DNA from: Ferrovibrio sp.
GTDB taxonomy: Bacteria > Pseudomonadota > Alphaproteobacteria > Ferrovibrionales > Ferrovibrionaceae
Direction of reading: 5' to 3'
Assembly: GCF_017994015.1 (NCBI RefSeq)
Contig: NZ_JAGOLP010000004.1
Coordinates: forward strand, 70,330-134,329
DNA: 64,000 nt
Both the position numbers and the translations under genes were made by a program. Position 1 is the stretch's first letter. The number at the start of each line of letters is the position of its first letter. Below, one piece after another: positions 44,995 through 54,283 of the stretch. A model generated the notes under the pieces. It did no database searches. It was not told the DNA's origin and saw nothing but the letters and a program-made list of their open reading frames with translations.

Positions 44995-47576
44995 GCCGCC
45001 GCCTGCTCCTCCCGTCGGCGCCGGATCTGACCCATTGCCACCAGGCCAACCAGGGCCAGCGCCGGCAGATAGACCCAGTGTTTTGACGGCCGCTCGGCCG
45101 GCATCAGCACTTCCGCCACCACAAAGCCGCTTTCCAGACCCACCCGCTTGGCCGCCGAGCCGAACTTGATCGCCGCCACCTGCACATTGCCGCCCATTTG
45201 CGTAATGGTGGCGCCGGTGGCATTCAGGCGGGCGCGGCCTTCGCCGACCGCGCCAAGCGGCAGCGAGATGGTCTTGCGGATATCGTCGCCTTCGATATTG
45301 CTGCCTTCCACCACCAGCATCAGGCGGCTATCCGCCGGCAGGCTGCCGGCAAGCTGGAACAATTCACTGCCGGGCTTGTGAATATAAGGATCATAGAGTT
45401 TGTCCCAGAAATAGCCGGGGCGGAACAAAGCAAAGCAGGCCAGCAGCAGCAGCGCGCTTTCCCACCAGCGGCTGCGGCTCATGAACCAGCCCATGGTGCC
45501 GGCTGAGAAGAGCAGGATTGCCACTGTGGAGATCACAACCACCAGGCAGGCTTCCAGCCAGTTGCCCACATCGATCATCAGCATCTGCGGATTGAACACA
45601 AACACAAAGGGCAGAATCGCGGTGCGCATGGAATAGACCGTGCCTTGCAGGCCGGTCTTGATCGGGTCTTCCCCCGAGATCGCCGCTGCCGCAAACGAGG
45701 CCAGGCCAACCGGCGGCGTCACATCCGCCATGATGCCGAAATAGAATACAAACAGATGCACCGCGATAAGCGGAATGGCGAGGCCGGATTGCGCGCCCAG
45801 TTCCACGATCACAGGTGCCATCAGCGTTGCCACCAGGATGTAGTTGGCAGTGGTGGGGATGCCCATGCCCAGCACCAGGCAGATGAAGGCGGTAAGCAGC
45901 AGCATGATGATGACATTGCCGCCCGAGATGAATTCGACAAAGTCGGTCATCATCAGACCCATGCCGGTCAAGGTCACGGTGCCCACGATCACGCCGGCGG
46001 TGGCAGTGGCGATGCCGATGCCGATCATGTTGCGCGCACCGAGATTGAAGCCATCCACCAGATCGGCAACGCCCTGGCGCGCCGCAGGAGCCAGACCCTG
46101 GTTGCGGAACAGCGCCAGCAGCGGCCGTTGCGTCACCACAATGGCCATGATCGCGGCGGTGGCCCAGAAGGCCGAGAGGCCGGGCGACATTTCCTCCACC
46201 ATCAGGCACCATAGCAGCACTATGATCGGCAGGGTGAAATGCAGGCCGGTACGTGCCACCGCCCAAGCTTCCGGCAGCACGGTGATCGGCGCATTGGGAT
46301 CATCCAGCTTGAGGTCGGGATAGCGCGCGCCATACCACAGCGTCAGCAGGTAAAGCGCGATGCCGCCGATGGCGACCAGCCAGGGCGCGGCGGCGCCGAA
46401 CACTGCCTGGATGCCGAGGATGCCGTAATAGATGGCGCAGATCACCGCGATGGTGCCGCTCCAGCCCAGGCCAAGCCTGGCCCAGCGCTGCGCCCGGGTA
46501 TGGGCGGCCGAGCGCATCAGCGGCTTGGAGCCGATCTTCACGGCCTCAAGATCGACGATGTAGAACAGCGCAATATAGGAGATGATTGCCGGCAGCGCGG
46601 CATGCTTGACGATTTCGGCATAAGGCAGGCCGACATATTCGGTCATCAGGAAGGCGGCGGCGCCCATCACCGGCGGCATGATCTGGCCGTTCACCGACGA
46701 GGCGGTTTCGATGGCCCCGGCCTTGATGCCGGAAAGGCCGGTGCGTTTCATCATCGGGATGGTGAAGATGCCGCCGGATACCACGTTGGAGACCGAGGAG
46801 CCGGAAACCACGCCGTTCAGTGCGGAGGAAACCACCGCCACCTTGGCCGGGCCGCCGCGCAGATGGCCCAGCAAAGCCACCGAAATCTGCATCATGTAAT
46901 TGCCGCCGCCGGCCTTCTCCAGCAGCGAGCCGAACAGCACAAACAGGAACACGAAGCTGGTGGAGACACCAAGTGCCACACCGAACACACCTTCCGTGGT
47001 GAGCCATTGATGCTGCAAGAACTTGGTGAGCGACGAGCCTTTATGCTGGATCACCTCGGGCATATAGGGGCCGGCGAAGGTGAAGGTGATAAAAACCAAC
47101 GCCACCACTACCATGGGCGGGCCGAGGCTGCGGCGGGTGGCTTCGAGCAAAAGCAGCATGCCGATGCCGGCGGTAGCCAGGTCCATCGCCGTCGGTGTGC
47201 CGGGCCGGGTCGAGAGCGCCACATAATGGGTGTAGAGATAGCTGGCGGCAAAGGCGCCGAGCAGGGCCAGCAGCCAGTCATAGAGCGGCACGCGGTCGCG
47301 CGGCGCGCGCTTGAAAGCGGGATAGGCAGTGAAGGCGAGGAAAACCGCGAAGCCAAGATGAATGGCGCGCGCCTCGGTATCGTTGAGGATAAAAACGCCA
47401 AACACGAAGGGCAGCGGCGAGGCATACCAGACCTGGAAGGCAGACCAGGCTACAGCAACGATCAGCAGGATGCGGCCGGCCAGGCCCTTGGCCTCGCGGC
47501 CACCGGTATCGGCCTCGGCCACCATTTCCAGCAATTCGGCTTCGCTTGCCGGTCGGCGTGAATTGTCGTTGCTCAT
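44991..47576 (-). CDS. TAXI-type TRAP transporter fused permease (4TM/12TM) with C-terminal DUF3394
   Basis: This 861-residue membrane protein fuses the small and large TRAP permease subunits, as is usual with TAXI binding proteins. The large-subunit marks GSLLEKAGGGNYMMQISVALLGHLRGGPAKVAVVSSALNG-like, SSVSNVVSGG, PPVMGAAAFLM and GMGIPTTANYILV are present. The last 190 residues (two helices around a soluble domain, VEGSNIEGDDIRK) match the DUF3394 extension. I use the ATG at 47576 (GGGGG upstream) rather than the TTG at 47588. Substrates of TAXI systems are largely unknown; glutamate and other acids are reported. Confidence 0.92.
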   Translation of the reverse strand: MSNDNSRRPASEAELLEMVAEADTGGREAKGLAGRILLIVAVAWSAFQVWYASPLPFVFGVFILNDTEARAIHLGFAVFLAFTAYPAFKRAPRDRVPLYDWLLALLGAFAASYLYTHYVALSTRPGTPTAMDLATAGIGMLLLLEATRRSLGPPMVVVALVFITFTFAGPYMPEVIQHKGSSLTKFLQHQWLTTEGVFGVALGVSTSFVFLFVLFGSLLEKAGGGNYMMQISVALLGHLRGGPAKVAVVSSALNGVVSGSSVSNVVSGGIFTIPMMKRTGLSGIKAGAIETASSVNGQIMPPVMGAAAFLMTEYVGLPYAEIVKHAALPAIISYIALFYIVDLEAVKIGSKPLMRSAAHTRAQRWARLGLGWSGTIAVICAIYYGILGIQAVFGAAAPWLVAIGGIALYLLTLWYGARYPDLKLDDPNAPITVLPEAWAVARTGLHFTLPIIVLLWCLMVEEMSPGLSAFWATAAIMAIVVTQRPLLALFRNQGLAPAARQGVADLVDGFNLGARNMIGIGIATATAGVIVGTVTLTGMGLMMTDFVEFISGGNVIIMLLLTAFICLVLGMGIPTTANYILVATLMAPVIVELGAQSGLAIPLIAVHLFVFYFGIMADVTPPVGLASFAAAAISGEDPIKTGLQGTVYSMRTAILPFVFVFNPQMLMIDVGNWLEACLVVVISTVAILLFSAGTMGWFMSRSRWWESALLLLACFALFRPGYFWDKLYDPYIHKPGSELFQLAGSLPADSRLMLVVEGSNIEGDDIRKTISLPLGAVGEGRARLNATGATITQMGGNVQVAAIKFGSAAKRVGLESGFVVAEVLMPAERPSKHWVYLPALALVGLVAMGQIRRRREEQAAA

Positions 47577-47606
47577 CTTTGCCCCCAAAGACTGGTACGC
47601 GCATAG

Positions 47607-47636
47607 AAAACGGCCGGCCCGTTGCCGGGCCGGCCG
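47607..47636 (-). terminator. Intercistronic hairpin after the TAXI binding-protein gene
   Basis: A 10-bp perfect GC stem (47611-47620 with 47627-47636, loop of 6) is followed on the minus strand by TTTT. It sits between the binding-protein gene and the fused permease gene, again in the position for partial termination. Confidence 0.75.
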
Positions 47637-47648
47637 TGGTAGCTGGAC

Positions 47649-48629
47649 TTACATCCAGCCCTTTTCCTTGTAATACTTCACGGCGCCCGGATGCAGCGGG
47701 GCCGAGAGGCCATCCTTGATCATGTTCTTCGGCTCAAGCACGGCCAGGGCCGGATGCAGCTTCTTGAACTCGTCGAAATTCTCAAAAGTGGCCTTCACCA
47801 TCTGATAGACGGTCTCGTCGGCTACCTTGGCCGAAGATACCACAGTGGCAAGCACGCCATAGGTGGTGGTCGGCTGCGGGTTGCTGTTATACAGGCCGCC
47901 CGGGATCGTCGCCTTGGCGAAGAACGGGTTGTCTGCCACCAGCTTGTCCACCGCCGGGCCGGTCAGCGAAACCAGCTTGGCGCCGCAGGTGGTGGTCGGG
48001 TCCTGGATATTGGCCGAGGGATGGCCGACGCCATAGAAGAAGCCGTCGATCTTGTTGTCGCACAAGGCCGGGCCATGCTCATCCGCCTTCAGCTCGGAAG
48101 CGAGCGAGAAATCGGTCAGCTTCCAGCCCATGGTGCCCATCAGCTGCTCGAAGGACGAGCGGGTGCCGGAGCCGGGATTGCCGATATTGAAGCGCTTGCC
48201 TTTGAAATCCTCGAACTTGGCAATATTGGCTTCCTTGCGCGCCAGCACGGTGAACGGCTCGGGATGGATCGAGTAGACCGAGCGCAGGTCGCCGAAAGCG
48301 CCGGCATCCTTGAACGAGCCTTCGCCCTTGGTGGCGTAGTAATGCACATCCGACTGCGCCATGCCGAAATCCAGTTCGCCGGCACGGATGGTGTTGATGT
48401 TGAAGGCCGAGCCGCCGGTCGATTCCACCGAGCAGCGGATGCCATGGGCCTTGCGGTCCTTGTTCAGCAGGCGGCAGATCGCGCCGCCGGCAGCGTAATA
48501 CACGCCGGTGACACCGCCGGTACCGATGGTGACAAATTTCTGCTGCGCCATGCCGGCGCCCGGCAGGGCGGCGAGCAGGGCGGCGGCTACGGCACCGCCA
48601 GCCAGATGCTTGATCGAAAACACGGTCAT
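47649..48629 (-). CDS. TAXI-family TRAP transporter substrate-binding protein
   Basis: This 326-residue periplasmic protein starts with a signal peptide ([18 protein letters not shown], cleavage before QQKF). The TAXI core follows: [56 protein letters not shown] and [17 protein letters not shown]. The ATG at 48629 has AGGAGGG ideally placed; the open frame extending to 48854 is not supported. The gene heads an operon with the fused permease and queC. A LysR-like inverted repeat lies about 120 bp upstream. Confidence 0.93.
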   Translation of the reverse strand: MTVFSIKHLAGGAVAAALLAALPGAGMAQQKFVTIGTGGVTGVYYAAGGAICRLLNKDRKAHGIRCSVESTGGSAFNINTIRAGELDFGMAQSDVHYYATKGEGSFKDAGAFGDLRSVYSIHPEPFTVLARKEANIAKFEDFKGKRFNIGNPGSGTRSSFEQLMGTMGWKLTDFSLASELKADEHGPALCDNKIDGFFYGVGHPSANIQDPTTTCGAKLVSLTGPAVDKLVADNPFFAKATIPGGLYNSNPQPTTTYGVLATVVSSAKVADETVYQMVKATFENFDEFKKLHPALAVLEPKNMIKDGLSAPLHPGAVKYYKEKGWM

Positions 48630-48749
48630 TGAGTCCCTCCTGTTAGGTATCGCGAACAATCGATATTGAAACGGTACGGAGTCGCGAGGCCGTTTACCGT
48701 TCCCGTGATAGCGGAAAGCGGATCGCCCCCGCCATGCGTATCGGTGCCT

Positions 48750-48774
48750 GCCCCATGCCTTGAGGGTATGGGGC
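48750..48774. promoter_or_regulatory. LysR-type inverted repeat upstream of the TAXI operon
   Basis: GCCCCATGCC-TTGAG-GGTATGGGGC has 10-bp arms with one mismatch. Its core CCATGCC-N5-GGTATGG matches the box at 49726-49744 on the other side of the LysR gene. It is about 120-145 bp upstream of the TAXI binding-protein start. It could form an RNA hairpin after the LysR gene, but no T-run follows. Confidence 0.55.
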
Positions 48775-48792
48775 GGTGTTGTGGTGCTTTCG

Positions 48793-49704
48793 TCAAGCCG
48801 TTTCCGGCAGCAACATTGTAGCGATACTTTTTTCGGTCTTTTCCAGCATGGCACAGAATTGCCGCGCCAGCAGGCCGGGCAGGCCGTTTTTGGGCCGCAT
48901 GAGCCGCACGGTGAAGGGAATCGATGGTGCCAGCGGCCGGATGCAGACCCGGGCCGGGTCGCGTGCTGCCGCCGTATATTGATCCACGATGGCCACGCCG
49001 GCGCCTTTTTCCACCAGGGAGAGCGCCACCTGATTGGTTTTCACCTCGACAATCGGGTCGAGCTGCACCCCGGCCAGGTTCAGCGTGGCGGAAAATACCG
49101 AGCCAAGCGGATCGTCGCTGCGCAGGCCGATGAAGGGCTGGTTGGCAAAATGCGCCAGTTTCACCACTTTGGGCAGGCTTTTGTGCTGCGCCGCCGGAAA
49201 GGCACCGTAGAAATGCCCCTGGGCCAGCGGCGTCAGGTCCAGGCCGGGATGCGCCGGGATGTCGAAGCCGATGCCGATATCCACTTCCTGGGTCAGCACG
49301 GTGCGCACCAGATCGGCATATTGCCGGGTTTCCACCTCGAAGGTGACATCCTGGTGTTTCTGCCGGAAGCGGGTGATGGCCAGCGGCACCAGTTCCAGGC
49401 ACAAAGCCGGCGCCGCCGCGATGCGCAGATGGCCGCTGGAGGCGGTGCCCAGATTGCGCGCCAGCTTGCGCAGGTTTTCCAGCCCGGCGATCAGCTTCTC
49501 GCTCTCGGCCTGCAACACCTGGGCTTCCCGGGTCGGCAGCAGCCGGCCACGCACGCGGTCGAACAGCTTGTAGCGCAGCTGATCCTCGGCGCGCAGTAAC
49601 AGCCGGGTGGCTGCCGGCTGCGAGATGTTCAACAGCTTGGCCGCCGCCGTAATCGTGCCGGTCAGCATCACGGCATGAAAAATCTCCAGATGGCGCAACT
49701 GCAT
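48793..49704 (-). CDS. LysR-family regulator between the TAXI and DadA genes
   Basis: This 303-residue LTTR has an HTH at about 3-62 ([37 protein letters not shown]) and an effector domain with [16 protein letters not shown]. It resembles regulators of arginine, opine and amino-acid use such as NocR/OccR in its N-terminal half, but the effector is not readable. I use the ATG at 49704. It lies upstream of the TAXI operon on the same strand and is divergent from the DadA-like gene; matching boxes on both sides suggest it controls both. Confidence 0.92.
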   Translation of the reverse strand: MQLRHLEIFHAVMLTGTITAAAKLLNISQPAATRLLLRAEDQLRYKLFDRVRGRLLPTREAQVLQAESEKLIAGLENLRKLARNLGTASSGHLRIAAAPALCLELVPLAITRFRQKHQDVTFEVETRQYADLVRTVLTQEVDIGIGFDIPAHPGLDLTPLAQGHFYGAFPAAQHKSLPKVVKLAHFANQPFIGLRSDDPLGSVFSATLNLAGVQLDPIVEVKTNQVALSLVEKGAGVAIVDQYTAAARDPARVCIRPLAPSIPFTVRLMRPKNGLPGLLARQFCAMLEKTEKSIATMLLPETA

Positions 49705-49725
49705 CGGCAATACCCCCTGCTTGGG

Positions 49726-49744
49726 CCATACCATAAAGGTATGG
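49726..49744. promoter_or_regulatory. LysR box between the LysR and DadA-like genes
   Basis: CCATACC-ATAAA-GGTATGG has perfect 7-bp arms and contains ATAC-N7-GTAT, the canonical LysR-type consensus. It is 22 bp from the LysR start and 91 bp before the DadA-like start. Confidence 0.65.
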
Positions 49745-49834
49745 GCGGGCGGCGTAAACGCAGTGGCCCGGCGGCGGTTCCCGGCGCATGCTGGCCCTCG
49801 CGCTCCCCCGCGCCAAGCAACAAGGACTCTCCCC

Positions 49835-51088
49835 ATGCATGTTCTGGTGATCGGCGCCGGTGTGATCGGCATGACTACCGCCTGGGCCCTGGCCCGCGAC
49901 GGCCATCAGGTTACCGTGCTGGATGCCGGGCCGGAACCGGCCAGCGGCGCCAGCCATGCCAATGGCGCGCAACTGAGCTATTCCTATGTCGCGCCACTGG
50001 CCGGCCCGTCGATCTGGAAGGATTTGCCCAAGCTGCTGTTCGGCCGCGATGCGCCGGTGCGGTTCCGCCCCGGGCTTGACCTGCGGCAATATCGCTGGGG
50101 CTTGCGTTTCCTGGCCGCCTGCACCGCCGGCAAGGCGCGGCGCACCACCCAGGCTTTGCTGCGGCTGGCTTTCCTGAGCCGCGACGTGCTGGCTGGTGCG
50201 CGTGACTTGCAGGGGCTGGATTTTGATCATGTGCAGGCCGGCAAGCTGGTGGTGTATTCCAGCGCCGAAAGTTTTGCTGCCGCCGCCGCACAGGCCCGCT
50301 TCCAGAATGCCCTGGGCTGCAAGCAGGACGTGCTGGATGCCGCCGCCTGCCTGGCGCTGGAGCCGGCTTTGCGGCCGATTGCCGGTCGCCTGGTGGGCGG
50401 GATTTTCACGCCGGATGATGCCGCTGCCGATCCGCGCAAACTGTGCCATGGCCTGTTGCATCTGCTGGAGGGCCACAATAATGGCGTCGCCTTCCACTTC
50501 AACACCCCGGTGATCCGCCTGCTGCGCGAAGGGCAGCGGCTTGCCGGTGTTGAAACCGCCAATGGCCGGTTCCGCGCCGATGCCTATGTGCTGGCCGGCG
50601 GTATCCAGAGCGCCGAACTGGCGCGTGGCATCGGGCTGGACCTGCCGCTTTATCCGATCAAGGGTTACAGCCTGACCCTGGATATCGCCAATGAGAATGC
50701 CGCGCCGCGTGTCAGTGTCACCGATTACGGCAACAAGGTAGTCTATGCCCGGCTGGGGCAGAAGCTGCGTGTTGCCGGCATGGCGGATATTGTCGGCGCA
50801 GATATGGCGCTGGAACCTGACCGGGTGACGCAACTGAGCCGCCAGGCGGCAGCAACCTTTCCGGTGGCGGCACCCGAAGCAGCGCAGCAGCCCTGGTGCG
50901 GCCTGCGCCCGGCCACGCCGGGCGGTCGGCCGATTTTGGGCCATAGCGGCATCGACGGCCTGTGGCTCAATGTCGGCCATGGCGCGCTGGGCCTGACATT
51001 GGCCTTTGGTTCCGCCGCCAGCATCGCGGCCGGCATTGCCGGCCGGCCGGAACTGCTGGATATGGCGGATTTCGCCCTGCACGCCTAG
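49835..51088 (+). CDS. FAD-dependent D-amino-acid dehydrogenase (DadA-like)
   Basis: This 417-residue flavoprotein has the dinucleotide-binding VIGAGVIGMTTAWALARDGHQVTVLD at about 4-29, GASHANGAQLSYSYVAP and the C-terminal GLRPATPGGRPILGHSG with NVGHGALGLTLAFGSA, all typical of DadA and its relatives. It oxidises D-amino acids (or a related secondary amine) to keto acids, passing electrons to the membrane chain. The ATG at 49835 follows AAGGA. It faces a LysR regulator that also adjoins a TAXI transporter, so uptake and oxidation may be co-regulated. Its 3' end overlaps the convergent BKACE gene by 4 bp. Confidence 0.9.
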   Translation: MHVLVIGAGVIGMTTAWALARDGHQVTVLDAGPEPASGASHANGAQLSYSYVAPLAGPSIWKDLPKLLFGRDAPVRFRPGLDLRQYRWGLRFLAACTAGKARRTTQALLRLAFLSRDVLAGARDLQGLDFDHVQAGKLVVYSSAESFAAAAAQARFQNALGCKQDVLDAAACLALEPALRPIAGRLVGGIFTPDDAAADPRKLCHGLLHLLEGHNNGVAFHFNTPVIRLLREGQRLAGVETANGRFRADAYVLAGGIQSAELARGIGLDLPLYPIKGYSLTLDIANENAAPRVSVTDYGNKVVYARLGQKLRVAGMADIVGADMALEPDRVTQLSRQAAATFPVAAPEAAQQPWCGLRPATPGGRPILGHSGIDGLWLNVGHGALGLTLAFGSAASIAAGIAGRPELLDMADFALHA

Positions 51089-51912
51089 CCCAAAGCCCGC
51101 ATCCAGGCGCGGGCGCTGGCGGCATCGGCCAAGGCACGCCCGGCAAAGGGCGCCCCCAGCACCGCCTGGCGCACCAGGGCGGCATTGTCGGGTGCGCTGC
51201 TGCCATCTGCCAGCAGGGTGTTGTTCTCAAAGCCGATACGGGCATGGCCGCCCAAAGCCAAAGCCGCCACGGCGCAGGCGCCTTCCAGCTTGCCGAAGGC
51301 GCAGACGGCAAATTCACCCCAGGCCGCTTGCCAGATCTGCAGGAAGGGCAGCAGGTCGGCCGGGCTGGATTGCTGCCCCGCCGTGTAGCGCCCCAGCACA
51401 AACAGCACAAAATGCCGTTCGCCAGGCACGATGCCGCGCGCCACCAGGTCGCGGAAACGCAGCAGGTCGTCGGCGGAATAGAGGATGTATTGCAAAAGCG
51501 TGCCGGCCTTGTGCATATGCGCCAGGAAATCCGCCGCCGCCGCCTCATGCGCCGCATCGGGCACGATCTCGCGAATGCCCAGGCTACAGGCCTCCGGCAT
51601 CAATTCACGCATCGCCGCGATCTGCTCCGGCGCCTGATAGATGCCGGCGGCCTCGCTGGTGCATTGAATGATGATGCGGTCGTCCAGTTCGGCGCGAATC
51701 GCCGCGATGGCCGGGCGGTATAGCTCGGGCGCGATGCTGTGGCGGCCATCCGGCGCACGGACATGTAGATGGATCATGGCGGCGCCTGCGGCATGGCAAT
51801 CCACCGCGCATTGCGCCAGTTCCGCCGGGCTGAGTGGCACGGCGGGATGATCGGCTTTCAGTTTGCGGGCGCCGTTGGGGGCGACGAAAACCAGGGCAGG
51901 CAGCGCGCTCAT
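51085..51912 (-). CDS. BKACE-family beta-keto acid cleavage enzyme
   Basis: This 275-residue TIM-barrel protein belongs to the BKACE (DUF849, Kce-like) family. The zinc-binding His48 and His50 lie in MIHLHVR, and QCTSEAAGIY and ALGGHARIGFENN with the third metal His are present. BKACE enzymes cleave beta-keto acids with acetyl-CoA to give acetoacetate and a CoA ester. Its start overlaps the aminotransferase stop (51909-51912), so the transaminase probably generates its keto acid. The actual substrate is not determined. Confidence 0.9.
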   Translation of the reverse strand: MSALPALVFVAPNGARKLKADHPAVPLSPAELAQCAVDCHAAGAAMIHLHVRAPDGRHSIAPELYRPAIAAIRAELDDRIIIQCTSEAAGIYQAPEQIAAMRELMPEACSLGIREIVPDAAHEAAAADFLAHMHKAGTLLQYILYSADDLLRFRDLVARGIVPGERHFVLFVLGRYTAGQQSSPADLLPFLQIWQAAWGEFAVCAFGKLEGACAVAALALGGHARIGFENNTLLADGSSAPDNAALVRQAVLGAPFAGRALADAASARAWMRALG

Positions 51913-53243
51913 GCCGCCACTCCCGCCAGGGCGGCATCCACCGCATCGCCCAAGCGCTCCACAATCATGTCAATCTCCGTTGCGCTACTAATGAAGGGCG
52001 GCGCCAGCAGCACATGGTCGCCATGCAGGCCATCGATGGTGCCGCCCATCGGGTAACACATCAGGCCACGCGCCATCGCCTCGCGCTTCACCCGGGCATG
52101 CAGCTTCAGGGCCGGATCGAAGGTGGATTTGTCGGCGCGGTCACGCACCAGTTCGATGGCCTGGAACAGCCCGCGGCCACGAATGTCGCCGACATGATGA
52201 TGGTTGCCAAAGCGGGCCCGCAGCCGCTCATCCAGATGCCGGCCCATCGCCACCACATTGTCCAGCAAACCATCGCGCTTGATCACGCGCTGCACGGCAA
52301 GTGCCGCCGCACAGGCCACCGGATGGCCCAGATAGGTGTGGCCATGCTGGAAAAAGCCGCTGCCCTGCTTGATCGCGTCGATGATCTTTTCATGGATCAG
52401 CACCGCGCCAATCGGCTGATAGCCGGCGCCCAGGCCCTTGGCGATCACCTCGATATCCGGGCTGATGCCTTCGGCTTCGCTGGCATGCAGCGTGCCGGTG
52501 CGGCCCATGCCGCACATCACTTCGTCCAGGATCAGCAGGATATCATGCTGGTCGCAGATTTCGCGGATACGCTTGAAATAGCCCGGTGCTGCCGGCACCG
52601 CGCCCAAGGTGGCGCCCACCACCGGCTCGGCGATGAAGCCGATCACGTTTTCGGCGCCGAGTTCGAGAATCTTGGCTTCCAGTTCATCGGCGGCGCGGCG
52701 GCCATAGGCTTCCGGGCTTTCGGCTTCCTGGCGCTCGCGATAGTCAAAACACGGCGCGATATGATGCGCCTCGATCAGCAGCGGTGCAAATTGTTCGCGG
52801 CGCCAGGCGTTGCCACCCACCGCCAGCGCACCCAGCGTGTTGCCATGATAGCTCTGGCGCCGGGCGATGAAATGGCGCTTCTGCCGCTGGCCGCGTTCCA
52901 CCCAGTATTGCCGCGCCAGTTTCAGCGCCGTCTCAACCCCTTCCGAGCCACCGGAGATATAATAGACATGGCTCAGGCCGGCTGGTGCATCGGCGATCAG
53001 CGTATCGGCCAGTTCCTCGGCCACGTCGGTGGTGAAAAAGCTGGTATGGGCAAAGGCCAGCTTGCCGGCCTGGGCCTGCAAGGCGGCGATCACATCCTGG
53101 TGGCTATGGCCCAGGCAGCTAACCGCCGCGCCGCCCGAGGCATCAATATAGCGCTTGCCGGTGGCGTCGATCAGGTAAACGCCGTCGCCGCCCACGGCAA
53201 CGGGCAGCGGGGTTTGCATTTGACGGTGCAGGATGCGGCTCAT
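51909..53243 (-). CDS. Class III PLP-dependent aminotransferase
   Basis: This 444-residue omega-aminotransferase has SGGSEGVETALKLARQYW (about 97-114), the Asp240-Glu241 pair in LILDEVMCGMGRTG, and the PLP Lys269 in VIAKGLGAGYQP. It moves an amino group from an omega-amino acid, diamine or amino alcohol to a keto acid. I use the ATG at 53243 (GAGGAAAT upstream); the frame continues far upstream through the RpiR gene but that part is shadow sequence. Its start overlaps the RpiR stop (TGA within ATGA) and its stop overlaps the BKACE start. Confidence 0.93.
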   Translation of the reverse strand: MSRILHRQMQTPLPVAVGGDGVYLIDATGKRYIDASGGAAVSCLGHSHQDVIAALQAQAGKLAFAHTSFFTTDVAEELADTLIADAPAGLSHVYYISGGSEGVETALKLARQYWVERGQRQKRHFIARRQSYHGNTLGALAVGGNAWRREQFAPLLIEAHHIAPCFDYRERQEAESPEAYGRRAADELEAKILELGAENVIGFIAEPVVGATLGAVPAAPGYFKRIREICDQHDILLILDEVMCGMGRTGTLHASEAEGISPDIEVIAKGLGAGYQPIGAVLIHEKIIDAIKQGSGFFQHGHTYLGHPVACAAALAVQRVIKRDGLLDNVVAMGRHLDERLRARFGNHHHVGDIRGRGLFQAIELVRDRADKSTFDPALKLHARVKREAMARGLMCYPMGGTIDGLHGDHVLLAPPFISSATEIDMIVERLGDAVDAALAGVAA

Positions 53244-54127
53244 GATTTCCTCTTGGAGCGCGGATGCCAGTAGGTGTCGAAGGCGCCGAGCTGGCTCTCG
53301 GCATTGCGGATGGCGGCAAGCGCCTTGTCGCCGGCCCGGGCGGCGAGCAGGGCCAGCAGGGTTTCGGCGGCGGCAAAGGCCGGCGTCACACCATGGAAGA
53401 AGGACGGCCCGTCGGTCGGCACCAGCAGGGTGGCGGCGGCATGGCGCGCAATGGGCGAAAGCGGGCTGTCGGTGAGGGCGATGATGCTGGCCCGGCGTTC
53501 CTCGGCAAAGCGCACCTGTTCCACCGCGCTGCGCGTATAGGGCGCCAGGCTGATGGCCAGCAGCGCATCCTGCGGGCCGCAATGGCGCAAGGCATCGCGG
53601 CCGGTATCGCCGGCTGCATCCAGCAAGTGGCCATTGTCGCGGAACAGGCCGTAGACATAGGCAAAATGGTAGGCCACGGCGAAACATGAGCGCAGCCCCA
53701 GCACATAGATGCGACCGGCGCGTTCCAGCAATGTCGCCGCCTCGGCCAGCGCCTCGGTGCCATTGCGGCTGGAAAAGCTGCCAAGCTGGCGGGCAAAATT
53801 CTGTTCCATCTGTTCGGAAAGCGAAGCCGCGCCGCCCTGGCGGGCGCGTTTTTGCAGGCCCTGGGCACGATCCGAAAAAGCCGCGCCGCCTGGTCGCAAG
53901 GCGGCGGCATGCAACTGGCGGAAGGCCTGGTAATCGGCAAAGCCGAATTGCCGCGCCAGCCGCAGCATGGTGACCGGCGGCACCCCGGCGCGGCGGGCCT
54001 GCTCGCGCATTGATAGCAGCGCCACGTCCTGCGGATGCTCCAGCACAAACCGCGCCGCCGCCTGCACCTGTGGGGTGAGGGCGTCGAAGCTCGCCACAAT
54101 CCGGTCGGCCAGCGGGGCGGTGTCCAT
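53240..54127 (-). CDS. RpiR-family transcriptional regulator
   Basis: This 295-residue regulator has an N-terminal HTH_6 domain (about 1-75: VQAAARFVLEHPQDVALLSMREQARRAGVPPVTMLRLARQFGF) and a SIS sugar-phosphate-type domain (about 120-260: IYVLGLRSCFAVAYHFAYVY, LLAISLAPYTRSAVEQV, SIIALTDSPLSPIARHA). I use the ATG at 54127; a GTG at 54145 is possible. It is translationally coupled to the aminotransferase gene and divergent from pxpB. Despite the SIS domain, the operon metabolises amino compounds, so the effector may be an amino or keto acid. Confidence 0.9.
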   Translation of the reverse strand: MDTAPLADRIVASFDALTPQVQAAARFVLEHPQDVALLSMREQARRAGVPPVTMLRLARQFGFADYQAFRQLHAAALRPGGAAFSDRAQGLQKRARQGGAASLSEQMEQNFARQLGSFSSRNGTEALAEAATLLERAGRIYVLGLRSCFAVAYHFAYVYGLFRDNGHLLDAAGDTGRDALRHCGPQDALLAISLAPYTRSAVEQVRFAEERRASIIALTDSPLSPIARHAAATLLVPTDGPSFFHGVTPAFAAAETLLALLAARAGDKALAAIRNAESQLGAFDTYWHPRSKRKS

Positions 54128-54188
54128 GGTTGGCAAGCAAAGCACGGAAAGGCTGGATATGCAACAAATGATGCAAAAACATTAGTTA

Positions 54189-54236
54189 TGAAACATTTGC
54201 GCCATGAAACATTTTATGCCCGGTGCTGAAACAATT
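54189..54236. promoter_or_regulatory. Candidate RpiR sites: three TGAAACAWTT repeats
   Basis: TGAAACATTT occurs at 54189-54198 and 54205-54214 (16-bp spacing), and TGAAACAATT at 54227-54236 (22 bp on). They lie in the AT-rich divergent region between the RpiR gene and pxpB. A weak TTGCAC/TACTAT promoter (54235-54240, 54257-54262) for pxpB overlaps the third copy. Confidence 0.5.
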
Positions 54237-54283
54237 GCACCCTGGGCTGCGCTGGTTACTATCGGTCTGTTCAGGAGAATCAA

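Noticed and set aside
48750..48774. Terminator of the LysR gene
   Set aside because: The stem is strong but has no T-run on the minus strand, and its core repeats the LysR box at 49726.
53244..54182. N-terminal extension of the aminotransferase frame to 757 residues
   Set aside because: The extra part is the RpiR gene read in another frame; the internal ATG at 53243 has a good ribosome-binding site and family-correct length.
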